A DNA stretch of 64,000 nt, taken from assembly GCF_004123905.1 (NCBI RefSeq), contig NZ_MZXW01000006.1, positions 44,612-108,611 on the forward strand. Reading direction: 5' to 3'. The stretch comes from Bradyrhizobium betae. Lineage in GTDB: Bacteria; Pseudomonadota; Alphaproteobacteria; Rhizobiales; Xanthobacteraceae. Positions within the stretch are counted from its first letter, which is position 1; each line of letters opens with the position of its first letter. This document shows, piece by piece, positions 27,238 to 36,797 of this stretch. The notes below the pieces were generated by a model. It was not told the origin of the DNA. It saw nothing but the letters and a program-made list of their open reading frames with translations, and searched no databases. The position numbers were made by a program, and so were the translations under genes.

Positions 27238-28116
27238 TCACGCCTCGATATCCAGCGCGCAGTCGAAGTTCGGCGCCGAATGCGTCAGCGCGCCGGATGA
27301 GGCGTAGTCGACGCCCGTCGCCGCGATGGCCGCGATCGAGTCCAGCGTGACGCCGCCGGAGGCCTCCAGCTGGAGGCGGCCTTCGTTCATCCTGACAGCC
27401 TCGCGCAGCGTCGCGAGGTCCATGTTGTCGAGCAACACGGCGTCAGCCATTCCGGTGCCAAGCACCTCACGCAGTTGCGGTAACGTATCGACCTCGATCT
27501 CGATCTTGACGAGATGGCCGGCATGGGCGCGGGCGCGCTCCAGCACGGGGCGGATGCCGCCGGCGACCGCGATGTGGTTGTCCTTGATCAGGATCGCATC
27601 GTCGAGCCCGAAGCGATGGTTGAAGCCGCCGCCGCAGCGCACCGCGTATTTTTCCAACGCGCGCAACCCCGGCGTGGTCTTTCGCGTGCAGCAGACCCGC
27701 ATCCTGGTGCCTTCGGTGCGCGCGACATAGTCCGCCGTCAGCGTTGCGACGCCCGACAGTCGCCCGACGAAATTCAGCGCCGTCCGCTCCGCGGTGAGAA
27801 TGGCGCGCGCCGGGCCCGAGATCGTCAGCACGTGCTGCCCGCGGGCGACGCGCGCGGCATCGCGAACATCCGCGCGCACCTCGATGTCGGGCGAGAGTTT
27901 TTGCAGCGTCGCGAGCGCCAGCGGCAGGCCGGCGATCACGCCGGATTGCCGTGCGACCAGGGTGGCTTGCGCCCTTGTTGCTTCCGGGATCGTCGCCAGT
28001 GAGGTGATGTCGCCGGCGCGGCCGAGGTCCTCGTCGAGCGCGCGATGCACGGCCTCGTCGATCGCGAGCGGCGAGACGAAGGCGTCGGGATAGAGCAGGG
28101 AGATCGGGGTGATCAT
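27238..28116 (-). CDS. nadC: Nicotinate-nucleotide diphosphorylase (carboxylating), quinolinate phosphoribosyltransferase
   Basis: NadC joins quinolinate with phosphoribosyl diphosphate and releases CO2 to give nicotinate mononucleotide. The 292-residue product has the family blocks [41 protein letters not shown] and [16 protein letters not shown], which bind quinolinate and PRPP, and a C-terminal ASGGV. It is the last gene of nadABC, starting 11 bases after the nadB stop. The length is normal. Confidence 0.96.
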   Translation of the reverse strand: MITPISLLYPDAFVSPLAIDEAVHRALDEDLGRAGDITSLATIPEATRAQATLVARQSGVIAGLPLALATLQKLSPDIEVRADVRDAARVARGQHVLTISGPARAILTAERTALNFVGRLSGVATLTADYVARTEGTRMRVCCTRKTTPGLRALEKYAVRCGGGFNHRFGLDDAILIKDNHIAVAGGIRPVLERARAHAGHLVKIEIEVDTLPQLREVLGTGMADAVLLDNMDLATLREAVRMNEGRLQLEASGGVTLDSIAAIAATGVDYASSGALTHSAPNFDCALDIEA

Positions 28117-28127
28117 GGGAGACTCCG

Positions 28128-29732
28128 TCAGGCGATCATGGGTTGCGCGGTGCGCGGCATTAGAGGTGCGGTGAGGTTTTCTGCGACCTCGCGCGCTGCG
28201 GCGAGCGTGGTCATCGTTCTCTGCGCCAGCGCAGGCACGTCCGCTGGATGGTCGATGCGGAAATGCGCGCCGCGACTCTCGCGCCGCGTCCAGGCTGAGG
28301 CTGCAACGAGCAGGGCCGAAATCGCCATGTTGCGAACAGCAACACTGCTGGCTTCACGTTCGAGCGCGGCAAAGCTGCGCACGGTCTCCGCAAGCCCGTC
28401 ATCGTCGCGGATGACGCCGACATGTGCACTCATCGTCGCGCGCAGCTGCTTCACCGCCGCAGCATCCGGTGCGCCGCCACGCGGCGTCACCAGCGCATCG
28501 GGGATGTGGGCAGGCGAGGGAATGGTGTGCCCGGCGATGTCGTCGGCGATACGCGCGGCATAGACGACGGCCTCCAGGAGCGAATTCGACGCAAGCCGGT
28601 TGGCGCCGTGCGCGCCGGTGGACGACACTTCGCCGCCGGCCCAGAGCCCGTCGATCGAGCTGCGGCCGCGCGCGTCCACCGCGATGCCGCCCATGTGATA
28701 ATGCGCGGCCGGCGCGATCGGGATGGCCTGCGTGGCCGGATCGATGCCGGCCGCGATGCAGCTCGCATGCACGGTCGGAAACTTTTCTGCAAAGCGCGCA
28801 CCCAGAGCCTGCCGCGCATCGAGGAACGCGCCGCGTCCGGCCGCAATCTCGGCAAATACGCCCCGGGCCACGATATCGCGCGGCGCGAGCTCGGCGAGCG
28901 GATGGAGCGCAAGCATGAAGCGCTCGCCATTGCCGTTGATCAGCGTCGCCCCTTCGCCGCGTAGCGCTTCGGTCGCCAGCGGCGCCGGATCGCGCCCGAC
29001 CATGATGGCGGTCGGGTGAAACTGCACGAATTCGGGGTCGGCGATGATGGCGCCGGCGCGCGCGGCGATCGCAAGCCCTGATCCGCTGGCCTCTCGCGGA
29101 TTGGTGGTGACGGCATAGAGATGGCCGACGCCGCCGGTCGCCAGCACCACCGCGCGTGAGGCGAGCATCACAGGCTTTGCTGCAAAGTTGCCGGCCTCAC
29201 GCAATTGAAGCCCGGTGACGGCGCCGTCCTCGGTCAGCAGCGCTTCGGTGACAAAACCTTCGATCAGGCGGATTGATGGCGTCCGCCGCACGGCCTCGCT
29301 CAGCGCCGCGATGATCGCCGCGCCTGCACCATCACCACGCACATGCACGATGCGTCGCGCGGAATGCGCGGCTTCCCGCCCCACCGCAAGCCGGCCTTCG
29401 AGATCGCGATCGAACGGCACGCCATAGGCAAGAAGGTCATGAATGCGCGGTGCGGCCTCGCGCGCGATGCCGAGCGCGACCGCCTCATCGACGATGCCGC
29501 CGCCGACGGCGATCGTGTCCGCGGCATGCGCTTCAGGCGTGTCGCCTTCGGCTACCGCCGCGGCGATGCCGCCTTGCGCCCAGGCGGACGATGCACCCTG
29601 GCCAAGCGGGGCGGCTGAGATCAAGGTCACCGGCTGCGGCGCGAGCTTGAGTGCGCAAAAGAGTCCGGCAAGGCCGCCGCCGACGATGACGACGTCGGTG
29701 CTACGGGTGAGGTTGTGGATGCTGTTGGTCAT
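28128..29732 (-). CDS. nadB: L-aspartate oxidase
   Basis: NadB oxidises L-aspartate to iminoaspartate with FAD, the first step of de novo NAD synthesis. The 534-residue product opens with the dinucleotide motif [17 protein letters not shown]. It includes the succinate-dehydrogenase-like substrate region with [17 protein letters not shown] and [18 protein letters not shown]. The C-terminal helical domain is present. It starts nine bases after the nadA stop. Iminoaspartate is unstable and is handed directly to NadA. Confidence 0.96.
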   Translation of the reverse strand: MTNSIHNLTRSTDVVIVGGGLAGLFCALKLAPQPVTLISAAPLGQGASSAWAQGGIAAAVAEGDTPEAHAADTIAVGGGIVDEAVALGIAREAAPRIHDLLAYGVPFDRDLEGRLAVGREAAHSARRIVHVRGDGAGAAIIAALSEAVRRTPSIRLIEGFVTEALLTEDGAVTGLQLREAGNFAAKPVMLASRAVVLATGGVGHLYAVTTNPREASGSGLAIAARAGAIIADPEFVQFHPTAIMVGRDPAPLATEALRGEGATLINGNGERFMLALHPLAELAPRDIVARGVFAEIAAGRGAFLDARQALGARFAEKFPTVHASCIAAGIDPATQAIPIAPAAHYHMGGIAVDARGRSSIDGLWAGGEVSSTGAHGANRLASNSLLEAVVYAARIADDIAGHTIPSPAHIPDALVTPRGGAPDAAAVKQLRATMSAHVGVIRDDDGLAETVRSFAALEREASSVAVRNMAISALLVAASAWTRRESRGAHFRIDHPADVPALAQRTMTTLAAAREVAENLTAPLMPRTAQPMIA

Positions 29733-29741
29733 GGTTCGCCT

Positions 29742-30848
29742 TCAATTCTTCAGATTGATCATCCGCTCGACCGAGCGCCGTGCACGCTCCGCAAGCGCGG
29801 GATCGATCGTGACCTCCTCGCCGAGTGTCAGCAGGCTCTCCAGGATGTTGGACAGCGTGATGCGCTTCATGTGCGGGCAGAGATTGCAGGGGCGCAGCAT
29901 CTCCACGTCGGGCAGCTCGGCGCGGACATTGTCGGCCATCGAGCATTCCGTGATCATGACGAGCCGCCGCGGCCGCTTCTCGCGCACCCAGTTGATCATG
30001 TGCGCAGTCGAGCCGGTAAAGTCGGCCTCGGCGAGCACGTCCGGCGGACATTCGGGATGCGCGATGATCTGCACGGAGGGATCGGCCTCGCGCAAGGCGC
30101 GCAGCTCTTCGCCCTTGAAGCGCTCGTGAACCTCGCAGGCGCCCTTCCAGGCGATGATTTTTACGTCGGTCTTCGAGGCGACATAGGTGGCGAGATAGCG
30201 ATCGGGCAGGAAGATCACGGTCGGTGCGTTCAGGCTCTCGACCACCTGCACCGCGTTCGACGACGTGCAGCAGATGTCGACCTCGGCCTTCACCTCCGCG
30301 GAGGTGTTGACGTAAGCGACCACAGGCACGCCGGGAAATCTTTCACGCAGCAGCCGCACGTCCGCGCCCGTGATGCTGGCGGCGAGTGAGCAGCCGGCGC
30401 GCGAGTCCGGAATGAGCACCGTCTTGTCCGGGTTGAGCAGCTTTGAGGTCTCCGCCATGAAGTGCACGCCGCACTGGACGATGATTCCGGCCTTCACCTT
30501 GGTGGCTTCGACCGCAAGCTGGAGCGAGTCGCCGCCGATGTCGGCGACGCAGTGGAAGATCTCCGGGGCCTGGTAGTTGTGCGCGAGGATCACCGCGCCG
30601 CGCGCCTGCTTCAGCTCGTTGATCGCCTTGATGGTCGGCGCCATCAGCGGCCATTCGATCGGCGGGATCACGTGCTTGACGCGCTCATAGAGCGGCGCGG
30701 TGGCGTGCTCGACCTCATCGGTCCATTCCAGCGAGGGCATCGGCAACGCGGCCTCTGTTCGCGCCGGCGCAGTGCGGGGAAGGGTGGGGGTTTGGCCCTG
30801 CGGCCGGCCTGCAAAGTCGTCGGGGCCGTAAATTCCAGTGATCGGCAT
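29742..30848 (-). CDS. nadA: Quinolinate synthase
   Basis: NadA condenses iminoaspartate with dihydroxyacetone phosphate to form quinolinate using a [4Fe-4S] cluster. The 368-residue product has the three cluster cysteines in [20 protein letters not shown] and NLCPHMKR, in the expected order. An N-terminal 45-residue stretch rich in Pro and Thr is not part of the core. The ATG at 30848 has GGGAGG six bases before it. It heads the nadABC operon, whose upstream region has two strong dyads suited to a NAD-responsive repressor. Confidence 0.96.
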   Translation of the reverse strand: MPITGIYGPDDFAGRPQGQTPTLPRTAPARTEAALPMPSLEWTDEVEHATAPLYERVKHVIPPIEWPLMAPTIKAINELKQARGAVILAHNYQAPEIFHCVADIGGDSLQLAVEATKVKAGIIVQCGVHFMAETSKLLNPDKTVLIPDSRAGCSLAASITGADVRLLRERFPGVPVVAYVNTSAEVKAEVDICCTSSNAVQVVESLNAPTVIFLPDRYLATYVASKTDVKIIAWKGACEVHERFKGEELRALREADPSVQIIAHPECPPDVLAEADFTGSTAHMINWVREKRPRRLVMITECSMADNVRAELPDVEMLRPCNLCPHMKRITLSNILESLLTLGEEVTIDPALAERARRSVERMINLKN

Positions 30849-30872
30849 CGAAGCCTCCCGTGCATGTCAATT

Positions 30873-30889
30873 ATGCTCGAATTGAGTAT
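30873..30889. promoter_or_regulatory. Candidate NAD-regulator operator, proximal box
   Basis: ATGCTCGAATTGAGTAT is a dyad of half-sites ATGCTC and GAGTAT around five bases, with one mismatch from the perfect ATACTC-N5-GAGTAT. It lies 25 bases upstream of the nadA start. On the nadA strand it overlaps CATAAT, a plausible -10 hexamer, so a bound repressor would block the polymerase. Confidence 0.6.
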
Positions 30890-30945
30890 ATATGAAGCCC
30901 GAGAAATCCGGCCGAGAGGGCCGGTAGGTTTCGTCAGAGCTATAT

Positions 30946-30962
30946 ATACTCAATCTGAGTAA
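30946..30962. promoter_or_regulatory. Candidate NAD-regulator operator, distal box
   Basis: ATACTCAATCTGAGTAA repeats the ATACTC-N5-GAGTAT pattern with a single mismatch at the last base. Its centre is 73 bases from that of the proximal box, close to seven helical turns. That puts both sites on one face of the DNA. It could serve nadABC, the divergent MFS gene, or both. Confidence 0.55.
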
Positions 30963-31185
30963 ATCGAAGATAACACGCCCGGCCCGTGACCGCTAGGTCC
31001 CCCCGCACACATTCCCGTCAAGACACATTCCACTGCGAAGTCCAGGGCCGCGATGAAACGCAATGCTCCCGCGGCAGTCCTTCGTGGAACGCAACCATTT
31101 TTGACTTGGGGTTTTCATGCATTTGCATTAAACGCTGACCCGCGGCTGCCTATTCCGGATCCGCCAACGACAGACGGGGAACACC

Positions 31186-32439
31186 ATGTCGACTCAAGCA
31201 AGCGAGCTCGGTCCGGCCGCACGTTCCTCGACCTGGCGTACGCCGGCGATCATCATTCTTTGCGGCTGCGCCATCGGCATGCTTGGCTTCGGCCCGCGCT
31301 CGGCGCTGGGCTTCTTCGTGCAGCCGATGAGCCATGAATACGCCTGGGGCCGCGACGTGTTCGGCCTTGCGATTGCTTTTCAGAATTTGCTGTGGGGATT
31401 GGGCCAGCCGGTCGCCGGCGCAGTCGCCGATCGATTCGGCCTGTTCCGCGTGATGTGCGCCGGTGCGCTGCTCTATGCCGGTGGCCTGCTGTTGATGCGC
31501 TATTCCTCGACGCCGCTGTCGCTCAACATCGGCGCGGGTGTCATGGTCGGCTTCGGTCTCGCCGGCTGCTCGTTCAACCTGGTGCTGTCGGCGTTCACCA
31601 AGCTGCTCCCCGCGGAGAAGCGCGGGCTTGCGCTCGGTGCCGGCACCGCGGCGGGCTCGTTCGGGCAGTTCCTGTTCGCACCGATCGGCGTGGCTCTGAT
31701 CGACAATTTCGGCTGGCAGCAGGCACTCACCGTGTTCGGCTTCCTGATGCTGCTGATCATCCCGCTATCGCTGGCGCTCTCGACGCCACCGGCGGCAAGC
31801 TCCGCCAGCGCGGCACCCGCAGACGATCAGACCTTCACCAAGGCGCTCGCGGAAGCCTTCGGCCATCGCTCCTATGTGCTGCTGGTGCTCGGCTTCTTCA
31901 CCTGCGGCTTCCAGCTCGCGTTCATCACCGTGCATCTGCCGGCCTTCCTGGTCGATAGCGGCATCTCGACGCAAACCGGCGGCTGGGTGATCGCGGCAAT
32001 CGGCCTGTTCAACATCGTGGGGTCGCTGAGCGTCGGCTATCTCCAGAACTATATGCCCAAGCGCTTCATCCTCTCGACCATCTACTTCACCCGCGCGCTT
32101 GCGACGCTGGCCTTCATCTCGTTTCCGATCACGCCGTTCTCGGCGATCGCATTCGGTGCGGTCTCCGGCCTGACCTGGCTGTCGACGGTGCCCCCGACCT
32201 CGGCGCTGGTGGCGTTGATGTTCGGCACGCGCTGGTTTGCGACGCTCTATGGCTTTGCCTTCGTCAGCCATCAGGTTGGCGGCTTCCTCGGCGTCTTTCT
32301 CGGCGGCATCGTGTTCGAAAAGTTCGGTTCCTACACGCCGATCTGGTGGCTCTCGATCCTGTTCGGTGTGCTCTCGGCGCTGATCAATCTTCCGATCGTG
32401 GAGAAACCCATTGCACGGGCGGTTGCGCAGCCCGCCTGA
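31186..32439 (+). CDS. MFS transporter (monocarboxylate/OFA-like)
   Basis: The 417-residue product has twelve predicted membrane helices in two halves of six. Between helices 2 and 3 is GAVADRFGLFRV, the major facilitator loop motif. The substrate cannot be read from sequence, and similar rhizobial proteins are assigned to organic-acid uptake or export. The gene diverges from nadABC and shares its control region, which makes a NAD precursor or an aspartate-related acid a testable guess, not a conclusion. GGGGAA stands upstream of the ATG. Confidence 0.8.
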   Translation: MSTQASELGPAARSSTWRTPAIIILCGCAIGMLGFGPRSALGFFVQPMSHEYAWGRDVFGLAIAFQNLLWGLGQPVAGAVADRFGLFRVMCAGALLYAGGLLLMRYSSTPLSLNIGAGVMVGFGLAGCSFNLVLSAFTKLLPAEKRGLALGAGTAAGSFGQFLFAPIGVALIDNFGWQQALTVFGFLMLLIIPLSLALSTPPAASSASAAPADDQTFTKALAEAFGHRSYVLLVLGFFTCGFQLAFITVHLPAFLVDSGISTQTGGWVIAAIGLFNIVGSLSVGYLQNYMPKRFILSTIYFTRALATLAFISFPITPFSAIAFGAVSGLTWLSTVPPTSALVALMFGTRWFATLYGFAFVSHQVGGFLGVFLGGIVFEKFGSYTPIWWLSILFGVLSALINLPIVEKPIARAVAQPA

Positions 32440-32478
32440 TCGGCTAAACATCCCTGAAACAAGTCAGGGAGTTCAGCT

Positions 32479-33465
32479 GTGGCCACATTCAAGGCGATCC
32501 GGATCGATAAGGCGGACAAGGGCACCACCGCCACGCTCGCGCAGTTCGACGAAGCCGAGCTGATGGACGGCGACGTCACCGTCCGCGTCGAATGGTCGAC
32601 GCTGAACTACAAGGACGGCCTCGCGCTGACAGGCAAGGCGCCGGTGGTGCGCCGCTTCCCGATGATCGCGGGCATCGATTTCGCCGGAACGGTCGAAGCC
32701 TCCTCGCATCCCGCGTGGAAGGCGGGCGACAAGGTCGTCTGCACCGGCTGGGGCATGGGCGAGACCCATCTCGGCGCCTATGCCGAGAAGGCGCGGGTCC
32801 AGGGCGACTGGCTGGTGGCCTTGCCGCAAGGGCTCTCCGCACGCGACGCCATGGCGATCGGCACTGCCGGCTTCACCGCGATGCTCTCGGTGCTGGCACT
32901 GGAGAAGCAGAGCGTCTCGCCGAAGAGCGGCCCGGTGGTGGTGACGGGCGCGGCCGGCGGCGTCGGTTCGGTCGCCATCGCCGTGCTCTCGAAGCTCGGC
33001 TACCATGTCATTGCCTCGACCGGCCGCGCCTCGGAAGCTGACTATTTGAAAGAGATCGGCGCGGCCGAGGTCATTGACCGCAATGAATTGTCGGGGGCGG
33101 CCAAGCCGCTCGCCAAGGAGCGCTGGGCGGGGGGTGTGGACAGCGTCGGCTCGACCACGCTGGCGAATCTCCTGTCGATGACGAAGTACGGCGGCGCGAT
33201 CGCCGCCTGCGGCCTCGCCGCCGGCATGGATCTGCCGTCCTCTGTCGCACCCTTCATTTTGCGCGGGGTGTGCCTTCTCGGCATCGATTCCGTGATGTGC
33301 CCGATCGAGCCGCGGAAAGCCGCTTGGCAGCGTCTGGCGTCGGACCTGGATCGGACGAAACTATCTGAAATCACTCACGAAATTTCGCTCGACGACGTTT
33401 CGGAATGGGGCGCGAAAATCCTGGCCGGCCAGGTCCGCGGCCGCATCGTGGTAAAAATTGTCTAA
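32479..33465 (+). CDS. acuI: MDR-type acryloyl-CoA reductase (AcuI/YhdH)
   Basis: The 328-residue product is a zinc-free medium-chain dehydrogenase/reductase. It begins (V/M)[12 protein letters not shown] and has the NADPH-binding [23 protein letters not shown] and a C-terminal GRIVVKIV, as in YhdH/AcuI. AcuI reduces toxic acryloyl-CoA to propionyl-CoA with NADPH. Starting from GTG at 32479, with GGGAG upstream, the length fits exactly. It follows the MFS gene by 39 bases in the same direction and may be co-transcribed. Confidence 0.85.
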   Translation: MATFKAIRIDKADKGTTATLAQFDEAELMDGDVTVRVEWSTLNYKDGLALTGKAPVVRRFPMIAGIDFAGTVEASSHPAWKAGDKVVCTGWGMGETHLGAYAEKARVQGDWLVALPQGLSARDAMAIGTAGFTAMLSVLALEKQSVSPKSGPVVVTGAAGGVGSVAIAVLSKLGYHVIASTGRASEADYLKEIGAAEVIDRNELSGAAKPLAKERWAGGVDSVGSTTLANLLSMTKYGGAIAACGLAAGMDLPSSVAPFILRGVCLLGIDSVMCPIEPRKAAWQRLASDLDRTKLSEITHEISLDDVSEWGAKILAGQVRGRIVVKIV

Positions 33466-33578
33466 CGGCGTTCAGACTTTACCAACCAAGCTGCTTCAAT
33501 GTCGCCTTGGTTAGTATGGTAAGCAGCGGGTAAAGAGATATGGCATCGCCCGCTGCGGGGGTCGGTTCGGAGTAGAGC

Positions 33579-34178
33579 ATGCTTGCGCGTATTGTGTTGG
33601 GGGCCGTCACGGCGGCCGTGACGTTTGCGCCGGCCATTGCCGGTGGCATGAATGCCGACGAGGCACGCCGCTTCGTCGCCGGCAAGGTGTTTGCGTTCAC
33701 CTGCTTCGACGGCACCCGCGGCGCAGGCCGCATCCTGGACGACCTCGGCGCCGCTGGCGCGGTGCAATTCTCGGGCGCAGGCCCGGTGAAACATCTCCGC
33801 CTGCCCGGCAATACGCTCCAGATCCGCGGCCAGAACGTCTGCGCCTCGATCAAGGGCATTCCGTTCGAGCCCTGTTTCAATCTGGAAAAGACCGACGATC
33901 GCAGCTTCCGCGGCTCGGTGTCGGGCATGGGCTTCGCCTATTGCGACTTCCACCACCAGGGCGGCAATCAGATGCTGATGGCGCGCGCCGTAGCGCGTCC
34001 GCGCTCGCTGCGCTCTTCGGAGCACACCGGGTCGGTCGGCGCGACGAACACCGAAGTTGCCGCGCGCATCGAGACGCCGCGTGTCGAGAGCGGCCGCCTC
34101 GACCCGGTGAAGTCCGAAGCCAAATCGGAGCCCGCCAGGAACGACGCCCCGCTGGAGCTGCGCCGCTCCACCCAGTGA
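33579..34178 (+). CDS. Exported conserved hypothetical protein
   Basis: The 199-residue product has a signal peptide (ARIVLGAVTAAVTFAPAIAGG). The compact domain of about 110 residues has four cysteines (C46, C88, C99 and C122), likely to form two disulfide bonds in the periplasm. The last 70 residues are Ser/Arg/Glu-rich and probably disordered. The residue pattern suggests a small beta-rich fold, but no family is recognised. A hairpin terminator follows about 70 bases after the stop. Confidence 0.75.
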   Translation: MLARIVLGAVTAAVTFAPAIAGGMNADEARRFVAGKVFAFTCFDGTRGAGRILDDLGAAGAVQFSGAGPVKHLRLPGNTLQIRGQNVCASIKGIPFEPCFNLEKTDDRSFRGSVSGMGFAYCDFHHQGGNQMLMARAVARPRSLRSSEHTGSVGATNTEVAARIETPRVESGRLDPVKSEAKSEPARNDAPLELRRSTQ

Positions 34179-34244
34179 ACAGGCTGCGCGGGACGGTCCG
34201 CGCCTCTTCTCGTTGAAAACATTCACCGACAGCGAAGCCGCCGC

Positions 34245-34272
34245 GCCGTATTCATACGGACGGCGGCTTTCA
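34245..34272 (+). terminator. Rho-independent terminator
   Basis: GCCGCCG-CG-CCGT and ACGG-A-CGGCGGC form a strong stem around ATTCAT, followed by TTTC. It is placed to end transcription of the exported hypothetical protein gene. Confidence 0.65.
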
Positions 34273-34332
34273 TGCGTTGGTAGCTGTTCGCGCCCCAGTT
34301 TGCGGACGGCCGGGGGGCGCAAGGGTTTTACG

Positions 34333-34566
34333 ATGTCGCTGTACTTCTTCCGCATCAGCACCGGCCGCTATTCCGGTGCCGCCGATCAGCCGTACGAGTT
34401 CGAGGATCGCGACGCCGCCTGGACCGAGATGAGCGAGGTTTCTGCCAACCTGCTCGCCAGCATCGCGCGCAACCTGAAGCCGAACGCCAAATGGTGCATG
34501 GAACTGCTCGACGAGAACAAGAAGCCGGTGTTTCGGATCAGTCTCGTCGGGGAGGCGGTAAGTTGA
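34333..34566 (+). CDS. DUF6894-like small protein
   Basis: The 77-residue product starts MSLYFFRISTGRYSG and contains YEFEDRDAAWTEM, the pattern of the DUF6894 family, which is abundant in Bradyrhizobium and has no known role. A longer in-frame opening at 34213 lacks the family pattern, so the ATG at 34333 is used. The stop is followed after 39 bases by a chemoreceptor gene remnant. Confidence 0.75.
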   Translation: MSLYFFRISTGRYSGAADQPYEFEDRDAAWTEMSEVSANLLASIARNLKPNAKWCMELLDENKKPVFRISLVGEAVS

Positions 34567-34605
34567 CACGGCCGCGAACGATGGCGCCGCGTTAACGAAT
34601 CCGAC

Positions 34606-34740
34606 GAGGTGCAGCGCGGGGCGAGCGAGACCGGATCGGCATCCTCGCAGGTGCTGTCCGCCGCGCAGATTCTGTCAGGCGACAGCCATCGTCTCAAGCT
34701 CGAGGTCGGAAAATTTCTGGAGACGGTCCGGGCAGCCTGA
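34606..34740 (+). pseudogene. 3' remnant of a chemoreceptor gene
   Basis: This stretch encodes the last 44 residues of a methyl-accepting chemotaxis protein ([20 protein letters not shown] through the end TVRAA) plus stop, with no start codon. It matches the 3' end of the intact receptor gene at 36457-36591 at 114 of 135 bases by hand count and 41 of 44 residues. The first 35 bases are identical, and the differences are mostly silent. The upstream part of the gene is missing. It is the scar of a deleted or recombined receptor next to three living ones. Confidence 0.85.
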
Positions 34741-34848
34741 GCCCGTCTGTCCGCGCGATCTGGAACCGACGGTAGGTAAGGAAGCCAGTCACTAAACCCG
34801 TGGTTGTACGGCCGCCGTTCTTAAGACACTGGGAATCCTTCGGCGAGA

Positions 34849-34868
34849 TGCTTAACCCGATTTAAGCA
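34849..34868. promoter_or_regulatory. Palindrome before the first chemoreceptor
   Basis: TGCTTAA and TTAAGCA form perfect 7-base arms around six bases. The site ends 16 bases before the receptor ATG at 34885. It may bind a dimeric regulator or be a chance symmetry in the AT-rich leader. Confidence 0.35.
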
Positions 34869-34884
34869 TCTTTGAGAGCCACCA

Positions 34885-36591
34885 ATGCATTTCCTGGGCC
34901 GCTTCCGCATCCTCACCAAGATCCTCGGCATCGTTGCGCTGCTTTGCGCGATCGCCGCGAGCATTGCCTATATCGGCATGTCCGCGCTCGCCGATCTCAA
35001 CGACAAGGCCGACGCCATGTCGAGCGCTGCACGCCGAGCCCTGTCGGCCGCACGCGCGAACCAGAGCGTGATCGCGCTCAATCGCGCGGAGTTCCGCAGC
35101 GCGCTCGATCCCCGCGACGAGAATCGCCTTTCGGCGCGGGAGGCGATCAGCGTACAGCTCAAGCAATACCAGGAGCGCATCGATCATGTCACCGGGTCTC
35201 GCGACGAGCAGGTCCAGGCGATGCTGCCCGCCGTGCGCGAGGCATTCTCCGCCTACAAGAGCCAGCTCGATGTGACCTTGACGGTCGTCGACGGCGAGAA
35301 ATCGGCAAAGCTCAGCGACAGGGCCGACAAGCTGCGCGATACTGCGATGAAAAGCAGTGCGGCTGCCGAGAACCTCCAGACCAGGATTCGCGATGTGGCC
35401 GATCGGCTGAATGCGCGGGTCGAGGAGAAGACACGCGAGGCGCGGGAGCAATATGAATCGACCTCGCGGGTATTGATCGTGCTGGCGGCCATCGGCGTCG
35501 TCGTCGGCGGCGTGGTCGGGTTTGTGCTCGGCCAGTACGGCGTCGCCAAGCCCATTCGCGCCATTGTCGGCTTGCTGCAAGAGCTGGCCGCAGGCAATTA
35601 CGCCGTCGAGGTTCGCGGCGGCGGGCGCAGGGACGAGGTCGGCGACGTCGCCAAGGCTGCCGAGGTCTTCAAGGAGAATGGCATCGCCAAGATCCGGATG
35701 GAAGCCGAGCAGAGGGAGATGGAGCAGCGTAGCGCGGCGCAGCGGCGTCAGGACATGATGCAGCTTGCCGATCAGTTCGAGGCCGCCGTCGGCGAAGTGA
35801 TCGAGACCGTGAGTTCGGCCTCGACCGAGCTCGAGGCCTCCGCCACGACACTGACTTCGACCGCCGAGCACGCCCAGCAGCTTGCGATCGTCGTCGCATC
35901 GGCCTCCGAGGAAGCCTCCACCAACGTGCAGTCGGTGGCCTCTGCGACCGAGGAGCTGTCGTCCTCGATCACCGAGATCAGCCGCCAGGTGCAGGAGTCG
36001 GCACGGGTCGCGAGCGAGGCGGTGAGCCAGGCCCGCACCACGAACGATCGGGTCGGCGAGCTGTCCAAGGCGGCGATGCGGATCGGCGATGTCGTCGAGC
36101 TGATCAACACCATTGCGGGCCAGACCAATTTGCTGGCGCTCAACGCCACGATCGAGGCGGCGCGCGCCGGCGAGGCGGGCAAGGGCTTTGCGGTGGTCGC
36201 GAGCGAAGTGAAGGCGCTCGCCGAGCAGACCGCGAAGGCGACCGGCGAGATTGGCCAGCAGATCGCCAGTATTCAGGCCGCGACCGAACATTCGGTCGGC
36301 GCTATCAAGGACATCAGCGACACGATCGAAAAACTGTCGGAGATTTCCTCGACCATCGCCGCCGCCGTCGAGGAGCAGGGCGCAGCGACGCAGGAAATTT
36401 CCCGCAACGTGGCGCAGGCCGCGGAAGGGACCCAGCAGGTATCGTCCAACATCACCGAGGTGCAGCGCGGGGCGAGCGAGACCGGATCGGCCTCCTCCCA
36501 GGTGCTCTCGGCGGCACAGATGCTGTCCGGCGACAGCAACCGCCTCAAGCTCGAGGTCGGCAAGTTCCTCGGCACAGTGCGCGCCGCCTGA
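34885..36591 (+). CDS. Methyl-accepting chemotaxis protein (short helical sensor)
   Basis: The 568-residue receptor has a first membrane span ([19 protein letters not shown]) and a periplasmic helical sensor of about 160 residues. A second span ([20 protein letters not shown]) leads to a HAMP region and a long signalling coiled coil. The hairpin tip that binds CheA and CheW is at [32 protein letters not shown] sequence. There is no C-terminal NWETF-like pentapeptide, so methylation would not depend on tethered CheR. It is the first of three receptors in a row. The ligand is unknown. Confidence 0.92.
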   Translation: MHFLGRFRILTKILGIVALLCAIAASIAYIGMSALADLNDKADAMSSAARRALSAARANQSVIALNRAEFRSALDPRDENRLSAREAISVQLKQYQERIDHVTGSRDEQVQAMLPAVREAFSAYKSQLDVTLTVVDGEKSAKLSDRADKLRDTAMKSSAAAENLQTRIRDVADRLNARVEEKTREAREQYESTSRVLIVLAAIGVVVGGVVGFVLGQYGVAKPIRAIVGLLQELAAGNYAVEVRGGGRRDEVGDVAKAAEVFKENGIAKIRMEAEQREMEQRSAAQRRQDMMQLADQFEAAVGEVIETVSSASTELEASATTLTSTAEHAQQLAIVVASASEEASTNVQSVASATEELSSSITEISRQVQESARVASEAVSQARTTNDRVGELSKAAMRIGDVVELINTIAGQTNLLALNATIEAARAGEAGKGFAVVASEVKALAEQTAKATGEIGQQIASIQAATEHSVGAIKDISDTIEKLSEISSTIAAAVEEQGAATQEISRNVAQAAEGTQQVSSNITEVQRGASETGSASSQVLSAAQMLSGDSNRLKLEVGKFLGTVRAA

Positions 36592-36797
36592 GGGCGGCCG
36601 TCTTCATCCATCGTTAGTCTGTTGCAACCGCCGCGCGAGGATGCGCGGCGGCTCGCACGCGTTCGCAGCGGATAGTGCGGTGCGAAGTGCCGCACGGTTA
36701 ACTTTCCGGAAAACCGACGCAGTCATGATCCCCGCAATATTCCGGGCGGCTTGCCGCCCTCCCCGTATTGCGTACCAAGCCTGTTGGAGCACATTCA

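Larger units (their letters stand above)
30849..31185. other. Divergent control region between nadABC and the MFS gene
   Basis: The 337 bases contain both candidate operator boxes and a hairpin GGCC-GAGA-GGCC near 30911. A perfect 13-base inverted repeat is also present (ATTGAGTATATAT at 30881 with ATATATACTCAAT at 30942). The remaining 220 bases towards the MFS gene are without recognisable genes. Confidence 0.65.
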
